Shown here in pieces: positions 15,183-21,439 of a DNA stretch of 21,439 nucleotides. The DNA comes from Myxococcota bacterium (GTDB lineage Bacteria; Myxococcota_A; UBA9160; PR03): contig JASJBO010000026.1 in the NCBI GenBank assembly GCA_030066475.1, positions 1-21,439 on the forward strand, written 5' to 3'. Position 1 is the first letter of the stretch, and each line of letters starts with the position of its first letter. The translations under genes were made by a program, and so were the position numbers. The notes beneath the pieces were generated by a model that saw only the letters and a program-made list of their open reading frames with translations, was not told the DNA's origin and ran no database searches.

Positions 15183-16708
15183 TGGCGCAACGGTCGACCT
15201 CGCCCGGCCTCGGTGCGCTCCTCCAGGGCGCGCTGCGCCGGCATGCCGAGCGCGTGGCCCTGGTGACCGCGGGCCGCGCGTGGCGCTACGCCGAGCTCGA
15301 CGAGCGGGCGGGCCGTCTGGCCGGCGGGCTCCTGGGGATGGGGCTGCGCAAGGGCGACCGGGTGGCGCTCCTGCTCCGCAACGGGGCGCACTATGCGATC
15401 GCCGATCTGGCCATCGCGCGCGTCGGCCTCGCCAAGGTGCCGCTCAACGACCTGCTCTCGAAGGGCGACGTCGCGTACGCGCTGGAGCACTCCGGCGCTT
15501 CCGTCGCGCTCGTGCACGAGTCGCTCCGCCCGCTGGTCGACGATGCGACCGGCGTCCGGATCGTGGTCGTTCCCGAGGGCGCGGGCGACGATGGCTCGTT
15601 CGACCATCTCTGCCAAGGCGACACCGCCGCCTGCGACCCGGCGGCCTCCGACGAGCCCGCAGTGATCATGTACACGGGCGGCACGACGGGGCGCCCGAAG
15701 GGCATCGTGCACACGGCGGGAGCGCTGGGGACGAACCTCCTGACCCACGTGCTCGCCGGAGAGATCCGCTTCGGTGAGCGCATGCTCCTGTCCACACCGC
15801 TCCCGCACTCGGCCGGCTTCTTCCTCCAGGCCGGTCTCCTCCAGGGGGCGACGGTCTTCGTTACACCTCGGTTCGACCCGGACGAGCTGCTCCGGGAGGT
15901 CGAGGAGCAGGCCATTTCGTGGACCTTCATGGTCCCGACCATGATCTACCGGCTCCTCGACGCCTTGCGTGAGAGCCCACACGATACGAGCAGCCTCGCG
16001 ACGATCGTGTACGGCGCCGCCCCGATGGCGAAGGCACGGCTCCACGAGGCGCTCGAGCGCCTCGGTCCGGTGTTCCTCCAGCTCTTCGGCCAGTCGGAGT
16101 GCCCGAATTTCGCGACGACGCTCGCCAAGGAAGATCACCGCGATCCCGAGCTGCTCGCGTCCTGCGGGCGTCCGGTTCCCGGTGTCGAGGTCCGCGTCGC
16201 CGACGAGCGAGGCGACTGCCTGGCCGTCGGGGAGGTCGGCGAAGTCCTGTTGCGCGCACCCTACACGCTCCTGGAGTACCACCGGGCCCCAGAGCTCACG
16301 GAGCAGGCCTACGCCGGGGATTGGCTCCGCACCGGAGACGTCGGCTTTCTGACCAAGACGGGACACCTCTTCCTCGTCGACCGCAAGAAGGACATGATCA
16401 TCACGGGGGGCATGAACGTCTACTCGTCGGAGGTGGAGCAGGCCCTGTCCCTGCACCCGTCGGTCGCGACGGCGGCCGCCGTGGGCGTTCCCGACGAGGA
16501 CTGGGGCGAAGCCGTCCACGCGTTCGTGGTCGTGCGGGAGTCCGCCGCGGCCGACGCGCTGATCGAGTTCTGCCGCGGACGGCTGGCCCGGTACAAGGTT
16601 CCCAAGGGGCTCACGCTCGTCGAAGCGCTGCCCACCACGCCCTACGGAAAGGTGGACAAGAAGGCGCTGCGCCGCGACTGGCTCCGACACCGAGGAGGCG
16701 AGTCATGA
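15170..16708 (+). CDS. AMP-binding acyl-CoA synthetase/ligase (ANL superfamily)
   Basis: A 512-residue adenylate-forming enzyme expected to convert a carboxylic acid, ATP and CoA to acyl-CoA, AMP and pyrophosphate. The P-loop-like motif is YTGGTTGRPKG (168-178), the A5 motif is FGQSE (306-310), the A7 motif is WLRTGD (385-390), the hinge region is DRKKDMIITGGMNVYSSEVE (404-423), and the catalytic lysine is Lys494 in YGKVDKKAL. All are intact. Family length is normal. ATG 15170 coincides with the predicted transcript start; ATG 15182 is the alternative and would remove four residues. It is first in a four-gene operon and overlaps the next gene by 4 nt (ATGA). Substrate class (fatty, aryl or alicyclic acid) is not resolved. 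Confidence 0.93.
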   Translation: MVHAMAQRSTSPGLGALLQGALRRHAERVALVTAGRAWRYAELDERAGRLAGGLLGMGLRKGDRVALLLRNGAHYAIADLAIARVGLAKVPLNDLLSKGDVAYALEHSGASVALVHESLRPLVDDATGVRIVVVPEGAGDDGSFDHLCQGDTAACDPAASDEPAVIMYTGGTTGRPKGIVHTAGALGTNLLTHVLAGEIRFGERMLLSTPLPHSAGFFLQAGLLQGATVFVTPRFDPDELLREVEEQAISWTFMVPTMIYRLLDALRESPHDTSSLATIVYGAAPMAKARLHEALERLGPVFLQLFGQSECPNFATTLAKEDHRDPELLASCGRPVPGVEVRVADERGDCLAVGEVGEVLLRAPYTLLEYHRAPELTEQAYAGDWLRTGDVGFLTKTGHLFLVDRKKDMIITGGMNVYSSEVEQALSLHPSVATAAAVGVPDEDWGEAVHAFVVVRESAAADALIEFCRGRLARYKVPKGLTLVEALPTTPYGKVDKKALRRDWLRHRGGES

Positions 16709-17616
16709 AGTTCGTGACCTACGAAGAGAACGGACGCGCGCTCGCGGGCGTGCTCGTCGAGAGCGACACCCGCATCCTGCCCCTGGAGGGCTTCGGCTCC
16801 GTCCAGCAGCTGATCGAGGCAGGCGACGAGGGCCTCGAGCGGGCGCGGGGTCTCGTGGCCGGAGCCCAGGGCGCGACGACGCTCCCCTACGATTCGACGC
16901 CGCTGCTCGCGCCGCTGCCGCAGCCCGTCCAGATCCGGGACGTGCTCTGCTTCCTCGAGCACATGCGCAATGCAGGGCGTGTGGCGACGGAGATGACGGG
17001 CGGCGACCCGGCCGCCTACGAGATCCCGGCCGCCTTCGTCGACACGCCGCTCTACTACAAGGCGAACCGGATGGCCGTGGTGGGACACGGAGCCGACGTC
17101 GTCCGTCCCGCGGGCTGCAACATGCTCGACTACGAGCTCGAGCTCGGCATCGTGATCGGGCGCCGCGGTCGTGACATCTCCCCGGACAAGGCCCTCGACC
17201 ACGTGTTCGGCTTCACCGTCTTCAACGACGTCTCGGCGCGCGATCTCCAGGTCCGGGAGATGACCGGGGGCCTCGGGCCGGCGAAAGGCAAGGACTTCGA
17301 TACGGGCAACGTCCTGGGCCCCTGCATCGTCACCACGGACGAGGTGGATCCTCACGACATGACGATGATCGCGCGGCTCAACGGCGAAGAGATCTCGCGA
17401 GGCAGCACGAGCCAGATGGACCACACGATCGAGGATGCCGTGGCCTACGTGAGCCGCGGCGAGACGATCCATCCCGGCGAGATCGTCGGCTCCGGCACGG
17501 TTCCCCTCGGTTGCCTGCTGGAGCACAAGCGCGCGCTTGCGGACGGGGACGTCGTGGAGCTCGAGATCGAGGGAATCGGGGTCCTGCGCAACCAGATCGT
17601 CGGGGCGCGCACCTAG
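16705..17616 (+). CDS. Fumarylacetoacetate hydrolase (FAH) family protein
   Basis: A 303-residue enzyme of the FAH superfamily, which splits C-C bonds of acylpyruvates or hydrates and decarboxylates 2-oxo-alkenoates in ring-cleavage pathways. The metal ligands are present: DYELELGIVIG gives Glu144 and Glu146, and FNDVSARDLQ gives Asp175. KGKDFDTGNVLGP (194-206) is the usual Lys/Asp substrate loop, and GEIVGSGTVPLGC near 258-270 is the conserved C-terminal motif. ATG 16705 is chosen because of GAGGAGG just upstream and the ATGA overlap with the synthetase stop; the frame is open further upstream but only as shadow. Residues 1-75 form the small N-terminal domain. Its operon position suggests it acts on an oxo-acid intermediate of the same pathway. 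Confidence 0.93.
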   Translation: MKFVTYEENGRALAGVLVESDTRILPLEGFGSVQQLIEAGDEGLERARGLVAGAQGATTLPYDSTPLLAPLPQPVQIRDVLCFLEHMRNAGRVATEMTGGDPAAYEIPAAFVDTPLYYKANRMAVVGHGADVVRPAGCNMLDYELELGIVIGRRGRDISPDKALDHVFGFTVFNDVSARDLQVREMTGGLGPAKGKDFDTGNVLGPCIVTTDEVDPHDMTMIARLNGEEISRGSTSQMDHTIEDAVAYVSRGETIHPGEIVGSGTVPLGCLLEHKRALADGDVVELEIEGIGVLRNQIVGART

Positions 17617-17630
17617 AGGGGGAGAGGGAC

Positions 17631-18056
17631 ATGACGAACGAAGAGCTGGTGAGGACCGCGTGCCAGGTCGTCTGGACCGATGGGGAGCACTCCCGCATTG
17701 GTGAGTTCTACGCCGACGACTTCGAAGCCGACTATCCCATCACGAACTGGGGCCAGGGGCTCGAGGGGATCGAGCAGCTGGCCGACGCCCAGCGCGCAGC
17801 GTTTCCCGACTACCGGGAGGAGATCGAGGAGCTCATCGACGCCGGAGACAAGATCGTCGTGGTGCTGAAGATCCGTGGCACCCACGAAGGGGCGTTCGGT
17901 GGGCTGCCCCCCACCGGGAGGCCCTTCGAGATCCGGGATGTCACCATCTGCACCTGTCGAGACGGCAAGATCGTCCGACAGGCAGGAGTCAGCGACAACC
18001 TGACCGCGTACCTGCAGCTCGGCGTCATCGAGCTTCCAACCGGGTCCACCGCCTAG
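17631..18056 (+). CDS. SnoaL-like polyketide cyclase / ester cyclase family protein
   Basis: A 141-residue single-domain NTF2-like protein. The motif RGTHEGAFGGLPPTGRPFE (82-100) followed by IRDVTICTCRDGKIV is the signature of the SnoaL ester-cyclase group, and FYADDFEADYP near 26-36 supplies the pocket acids. Length is normal for the family. ATG 17631 follows a GGGGGAGAGGG ribosome-binding site, 14 nt after the FAH-family stop. Many such genes accompany catabolic oxygenases without a known reaction; an isomerase, dehydratase or lactone-forming role is possible. It is unrelated in sequence to the SnoaL_4-type protein on the other strand. Confidence 0.9.
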   Translation: MTNEELVRTACQVVWTDGEHSRIGEFYADDFEADYPITNWGQGLEGIEQLADAQRAAFPDYREEIEELIDAGDKIVVVLKIRGTHEGAFGGLPPTGRPFEIRDVTICTCRDGKIVRQAGVSDNLTAYLQLGVIELPTGSTA

Positions 18057-18074
18057 GGAGGACGGCAGGGAAGC

Positions 18075-19217
18075 ATGACGCACGAAGATCGACCCCAGCT
18101 CGCGCTCTACTCCGGAAGACCGCAGCACGAAGTCTTTGCGCGGATGGTCGAGCTGTTTCCCACCGGTCGCATGGAGCCCGAAGCCCCGCGCCCCTTTCCC
18201 GTCGGTGACGCCCTCGACCTGCCGAGGGAGTTCCACTTCGGGGGAGCGCGACGAGACGTGCGCGATTTCCTCGCATCGACCGATACGTCCGCGCTCCTCG
18301 TGTCGAAGGCAGGGCAGCTCTGCTTCGAGGAGTACTTCCTGACCGGCGGCCGGACCGTCAACTGGATCTCGTGGTCGGTAGCCAAGAGCTTCGTCTCTGC
18401 GCTGGTCGGCATCGCGGTCGAAGAGGGCCACATCACGGACATCGCCGATGCGATCGATCGCTACGCGCCCGCATTGAAGGGCTCCGCCTACGAGGGAGTC
18501 ACGATCCGCGACGTCTTGCAGATGTCGTCGGGTGCGCGCTGGAGCGAGGACTACAGCGATCCCGACTCGGACGTGATCCGCTTCGGCAATGCGATCGCGG
18601 CGGGCGGATCCCTGGACGCGTTCGTCGCGGGAATGCGGCGAGAGACACGCCCCGGCACGGTGTGTCAATACAACTCCGCCGACACCCAGGCGCTCGGTTC
18701 GCTGCTGGTCGGTGCAACGGGTCGCTCGCTCACGGACTACATGCAGGAGAAGTTGTACGCGCCGCTTGGGATGGAGTACCCCGGCCATTGGCTGCTCGAC
18801 AGCCATGGCATGGAGATGGCCTTCGGGGGGCTCTGCCTGACCGCGCGCGACTTCGCGAAGATCGGAGAGCTCTTCCGGCAGGGGGGCCGGATGCACGGCC
18901 ACCAGATCGTTCCCGAAGCGTGGGTGAGGGCGTCGGTGGTGCCCAGCGCCGACCATCTGCGAGTGGGAAGGGTGCTCGTCGGCGGACATGTCTTCCCGTT
19001 CGGCTACGGCTACCAGTGGTGGGTCCCGGCAGGAGACCGTGGCGAGTTCTCGGCGATCGGGGTCTACAATCAGTTCGTCTTCGTAGACCCTTCGCGGGAG
19101 GTCGTCGTCGTGAAGCTCTCTGCGAATCGCCGCTACGGCACCTCCCCGGAGGAAGCGACGAACCGAGAAGCGGAAACGGTGGAGTTCCTGCGCGCTGTCG
19201 CGGCCGCATCCGAATAG
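18075..19217 (+). CDS. Serine hydrolase, beta-lactamase/NylB-like (6-aminohexanoate-dimer hydrolase relatives)
   Basis: A 380-residue penicillin-recognising-fold hydrolase. The SxxK nucleophile motif is SVAK (Ser101, Lys104) in WISWSVAKSFVSALVG, and the YxN-type motif is CQYNSAD with Tyr199. The segment LQMSSGARWSEDYSDPDSD (148-166) matches the region that lines the active site in NylB amide hydrolases and related esterases (EstB group). No signal peptide is seen, so it is probably cytoplasmic like NylB, unlike true beta-lactamases. ATG 18075 has GGGAGG and AGGGA upstream, 18 nt after the SnoaL-like stop. As the last gene of the operon it is a candidate for opening an ester, lactone or lactam in the pathway. 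Amide versus ester specificity is not decided by the visible motifs. Confidence 0.9.
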   Translation: MTHEDRPQLALYSGRPQHEVFARMVELFPTGRMEPEAPRPFPVGDALDLPREFHFGGARRDVRDFLASTDTSALLVSKAGQLCFEEYFLTGGRTVNWISWSVAKSFVSALVGIAVEEGHITDIADAIDRYAPALKGSAYEGVTIRDVLQMSSGARWSEDYSDPDSDVIRFGNAIAAGGSLDAFVAGMRRETRPGTVCQYNSADTQALGSLLVGATGRSLTDYMQEKLYAPLGMEYPGHWLLDSHGMEMAFGGLCLTARDFAKIGELFRQGGRMHGHQIVPEAWVRASVVPSADHLRVGRVLVGGHVFPFGYGYQWWVPAGDRGEFSAIGVYNQFVFVDPSREVVVVKLSANRRYGTSPEEATNREAETVEFLRAVAAASE

Positions 19218-19384
19218 CGCCCCCCGGCGGTGGCCCTCCGCGAGACGGCGGGGAACGCGGCTCGCCGGCACCACGGAACGCGCCAGGAGTCTGCGCGGCA
19301 GAAGCCCCCTGCAAGCGCCCGGAGGGCGCGCGCAGCGAGGCGCAGCCGAGCGAAGGCGAGGGCCGAGCAGGGGAGCTCCGTCAC

Positions 19385-19465
19385 GCGGCTCGGCGGAAAC
19401 CCGAAGTACGGCTCGGTCTCGCCGCTGAACTGGCTGGCGCTCTCGAAGCCTGCGTGGTGCGCTGC
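19385..19465 (-). pseudogene. AraC-family HTH remnant (C-terminal helix only)
   Basis: About 27 codons on the minus strand read AAHHAGFESASQFS, then GETEPYFGFPPSR, closely fitting the AraC C-terminal pattern VGFESASQFSREFRRxFGxPPSR. Nothing recognisable as the rest of an AraC protein is found upstream, and downstream the reading continues into Arg/Ala-rich non-coding-like sequence. It is best seen as a decayed gene end. It is a different sequence from the AraC fragment at 12812-12943. Confidence 0.6.
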
Positions 19466-19506
19466 CCTGGACCGGACGATGCTCTTCGATCCCCGACGCA
19501 CGAAGC

Positions 19507-19733
19507 TCACGGCTCGGTCGCCTCGTACGAGGACGGGACGTAGAGCAGGGTCGGTCCGCCGCCGCGAACCCTCGTCTGGCCCACTGAGCCCCGGGAGCAG
19601 AGGACATCGAAACGGCGGACGCCCGCCGCTACCTGGGCAGTGCCGACGAGCGCGAGAGCTTGGTTCGTCTGGACGGCCGTGGTCGAGACGGCGCCTCGCG
19701 CGACGACGGTCGACTCGTCCAGCTCGACAGGGC
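19507..19733 (-). pseudogene. Unrecognised coding-like tail, 5' end missing
   Basis: Directly after the DUF790 stop, another minus-strand frame reads VELDESTVVARGAVSTTAVQ, then TNQALALVGTAQVAAGVRRF and on to a TGA at 19509-19507. Third codon positions are overwhelmingly G or C, and the composition is not the Arg/Pro-rich type seen in shadow frames here, so it resembles real coding sequence. No ATG, GTG or TTG lies near its beginning, so it seems to be the end of a gene whose front is lost. I do not recognise the family. Confidence 0.35.
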
Positions 19734-20954
19734 TCAGGTTGGCGCGTCGTGCTGGAGGACCTTCGCGACGAGGGACAGCGCCGTCCTGGCGTCGATTCGG
19801 CGTTTGTAGCGGAGGACGTGATGCGAGTCGGGAAGGTCCTCCGCTGCACAGTTCAGCGACTCGTCGATGCAGAGAATCACGTCCTGGCGCCCGGCCGCTC
19901 GCAGTCGCGCGAGCTTCTCGCGCAGGTAGCGGGGCGTCCAGAATCCGACGACCTCGAGGAGCGCTCGCCGTGCCGGGTTGCGGCGATGGAAGACGGCAAA
20001 GTCCGGGAAGACCACGTGATCGCCCGCGCGGAGGGGCTCGGGCTCGCGAATCAGATCGTATTCGCTGGCAGTCCTCCGGAAGTCGAGAGCGAATCGCTCC
20101 TCGAGCTTGCTGTCGTATCTGCGTGCGAGCGGAGCCGTCGGGAAGATCGGGTCGCCCGCACGGAGCTCGACACGGAGCGTCCTTCCTCGCAGCTCGGCGT
20201 CCGCGAAGAGCTCGAAGTGATCGCACGCCCGCAGGCTCGGTACGAGCGAAGAGAGCGCTCGTCCGTAGAGAGTCGTACGCCTGAATAGAGCCAGCGGCCC
20301 GGAGATCTCGAGAACCGCCCGAGCCTCCGTAGTCCGGGGACGGACGACGCAGAGCAGGCGGCGGAGTCTCACCTGCCGCACGACGGCACGCGCGTTGCCT
20401 TCCAGGACGAGAGAGACGCGCGACGACCGCTGAAGGAGGCCCTGGGCCAGGGCCTGGTTGACCTGGAGAGCCAGCTCTGGAGCGTCCGGGGTGGGGGACG
20501 GCAGTGCGAGAATCCGCTCGCGCGGCAGATCCGCCAGGAGGGATCGCTCGAGCGACTCGGGTGACGCACCGAGCTCTCGCGCGGCGGCTCCGAGCACCGC
20601 GCGTCGATCCCAGTCTTCGCCCCGATCTCGGCTCCTCTGTGCCCCTGAGAAGAGCGTCCTCCTCACCAGCCTGGGGGAGACCGGGCAGGCGGCGGCCTGC
20701 CCATGGCACCGCCGCTCCAATACGTGGGCCGCGAGCCGGGCCTTTCCGTCTGGTGCGTAGCAGGGGAGGGGTTCGCGGAGTCGGTCGCGTAGCGCTTCGA
20801 GCCTCCTGCCTTCGAAGCGCCGAAACTCCTCGATGAGGATTCGGAACCACGTCTGATCGGCGGGAGTCAGGTACCGAGGCAATGCGCGAGGACCGGCGAT
20901 CTCGTACTGCAGGAGGCGTTCAGGGACCAAGCTCGCGTCTCCTCCGCCGGGCAT
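19734..20954 (-). CDS. DUF790 family protein (Bax1-like, XPB-associated nuclease)
   Basis: A 406-residue protein of the DUF790 family, which includes archaeal Bax1, the structure-specific endonuclease partner of XPB helicase. ATG 20954 is preferred; GTG 20957 immediately precedes it. The N-terminus (RYLTPADQTWFRILIEEFRR) is family-typical. The C-terminal PD-(D/E)xK-like core is visible: SKLEERFALDF near 283-293, HVVFPDFAVFHRR with Asp319, RALLEVVGFWTPRYLREKLA with Glu335 and Lys348, then QDVILCIDESLN (numbered from GTG). The reading frame is intact. Its start would overlap the original 3' end of the helicase gene by 35 nt, showing that the pair was a translationally coupled operon. Expected role: cleaving DNA next to lesions or bubbles opened by the helicase. 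Confidence 0.85.
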   Translation of the reverse strand: MPGGGDASLVPERLLQYEIAGPRALPRYLTPADQTWFRILIEEFRRFEGRRLEALRDRLREPLPCYAPDGKARLAAHVLERRCHGQAAACPVSPRLVRRTLFSGAQRSRDRGEDWDRRAVLGAAARELGASPESLERSLLADLPRERILALPSPTPDAPELALQVNQALAQGLLQRSSRVSLVLEGNARAVVRQVRLRRLLCVVRPRTTEARAVLEISGPLALFRRTTLYGRALSSLVPSLRACDHFELFADAELRGRTLRVELRAGDPIFPTAPLARRYDSKLEERFALDFRRTASEYDLIREPEPLRAGDHVVFPDFAVFHRRNPARRALLEVVGFWTPRYLREKLARLRAAGRQDVILCIDESLNCAAEDLPDSHHVLRYKRRIDARTALSLVAKVLQHDAPT

Positions 20955-21439
20955 CACTCACTTCGTGGGTGTTCCGGGTCACGAGCTCGTACGCAACGGC
21001 CTCCTTCTCCGGCGCGGGTCACAGCAGGCGGCCCACTCGCTGCAGGTATTCGCGCGTGCCCAAGCGTCCTCCGATGAGGATCGCGGTGTCGGCATCCGGA
21101 ACGTCGATCCCCTCGTTCAGCACTTGGGAGCTGACCAATGCGCGCAGCTCCCCCTTCGAGAAGCGCTCCAACGCTTCGGCCCGCTCTGCACCGCGAATGT
21201 CGCTCGTTACCGGCATTACGCAGTGCTCGCGTGCGATTGCGTACGAGGCCTCATTGTCACCGGTGAAGACCAGCAGCCGGTCACCACGACGCTCGCCGAG
21301 CAGTCGAGCCAGCGTCGCGCGCTTCGCCTCCGTGAACGCCACGACCTGCCTCGATCGCCTCCATGCGCCCAGCGCTCGTCGACCTTCGTCGCTTCGGACC
21401 GCGGCCCTCTGAAAGTCGCGCCAGCTCGAGCGTGGTGAA
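20920..21439 (-). pseudogene. XPB-type DEAD/DEAH helicase, 3' part, interrupted by in-frame TGA
   Basis: The frame enters from the window edge and reads as the C-terminal RecA-like half of an XPB/SF2 helicase: RLLVFTGDNEASYAIARE (motif IV region), LVSSQVLNEGIDVPDAD (motif V region) and ILIGGRLGTREYLQRVGRLL (motif VI). TGA at 21021-21019 then stops it. The same frame continues without interruption for 32 more codons (PAPEKEAVAYELVTRNTHEV, then SDARRRR) to a TGA at 20922-20920, which matches the usual XPB ending, so the first TGA replaces an expected arginine codon, most simply CGA to TGA. Without that residue the helicase should lose the motif VI arginine finger and its tail. It could be a true pseudogene, a recent mutation or a sequencing error. 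The N-terminal half lies outside the window. Confidence 0.8.

Larger units (their letters stand above)
19218..19733. other. Convergent intergenic stretch without an intact gene
   Basis: These 516 bases separate the ends of the serine hydrolase and DUF790 genes. They hold the AraC remnant at 19385-19465, a coding-like tail at 19507-19733, and between 19310 and 19380 a run rich in GCGAGG and GAGCGAAGGCGAG-like words whose nature is unclear. I see no convincing rho-independent terminator, RNA gene or mobile-element end. Confidence 0.6.

Noticed and set aside
19310..19380. GCGAGG/GAGCGAAGGCGAG-rich run as a repeat array or RNA gene.
   Set aside because: The units are irregular and few, with no consistent spacing or foldable structure that I could confirm by eye.
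21019..21021. TGA as a selenocysteine or recoded arginine codon.
   Set aside because: Motif VI requires arginine, helicases of this family are not selenoproteins, and other genes in the window use TGA as an ordinary stop.

Overview
The window is about 21.4 kb of very GC-rich bacterial DNA (roughly 70% by eye). It is densely packed with short gaps, strong Shine-Dalgarno sequences and some GTG and TTG starts. The content is that of an aerobic heterotroph with a large fatty-acid and xenobiotic catabolic repertoire: acyl-CoA dehydrogenase, crotonase, a Baeyer-Villiger-type monooxygenase, CoA ligase, SnoaL-fold proteins and several esterase-like hydrolases. A deltaproteobacteria-derived lineage (Myxococcota or Binatota-like) or another high-GC environmental group would fit, but the window holds no taxonomic marker. 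No rRNA, tRNA, CRISPR array or insertion sequence was seen.

Layout. (1) 1-2762, minus strand: a tight three-gene unit with a two-part ferredoxin (4Fe-4S type plus BFD-like 2Fe-2S), a 475-residue protein I cannot name with confidence, and a molybdopterin-binding (MoCF) domain protein cut by the window edge. (2) 2930-6850, plus strand, divergent from it: a beta-oxidation-like operon of a double acyl-CoA dehydrogenase, a crotonase and an MBL-fold hydrolase. (3) 6887-11076, plus: a membrane-anchored SGNH hydrolase and phosphoenolpyruvate carboxylase (ppc). (4) 11108-19217: a catabolic island. A flavin monooxygenase faces a minus-strand set (TetR regulator, SnoaL-fold protein, alpha/beta esterase). 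The TetR gene is divergent from a plus-strand operon (acyl-CoA synthetase, FAH-family hydrolase, SnoaL-like protein, NylB-like serine hydrolase). The TetR/synthetase divergence is a striking 49-bp dyad carrying mirrored promoters that appear to fire leaderless transcripts. (5) 19218-19733: a stretch without an intact gene, containing an AraC-type remnant and an unrecognised coding-like tail. (6) 19734-21439, minus: a DUF790 (Bax1-like) nuclease gene downstream of an XPB-type helicase, the archaeal XPB-Bax1 repair pairing. The helicase has an in-frame TGA exactly where the motif VI arginine should be.

How the genes may work together. In the island, the monooxygenase could make an ester or lactone from a ketone, the esterase and NylB-like hydrolase could open it, the synthetase could activate the resulting acid, and the FAH-family protein could act on an oxo-acid intermediate. 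This is inference from family membership and gene order; the substrate is unknown. Two truncated AraC-type DNA-binding fragments, one beneath the 3' end of the esterase and one after the serine hydrolase, suggest the island was assembled by rearrangement and lost older regulators at both borders.
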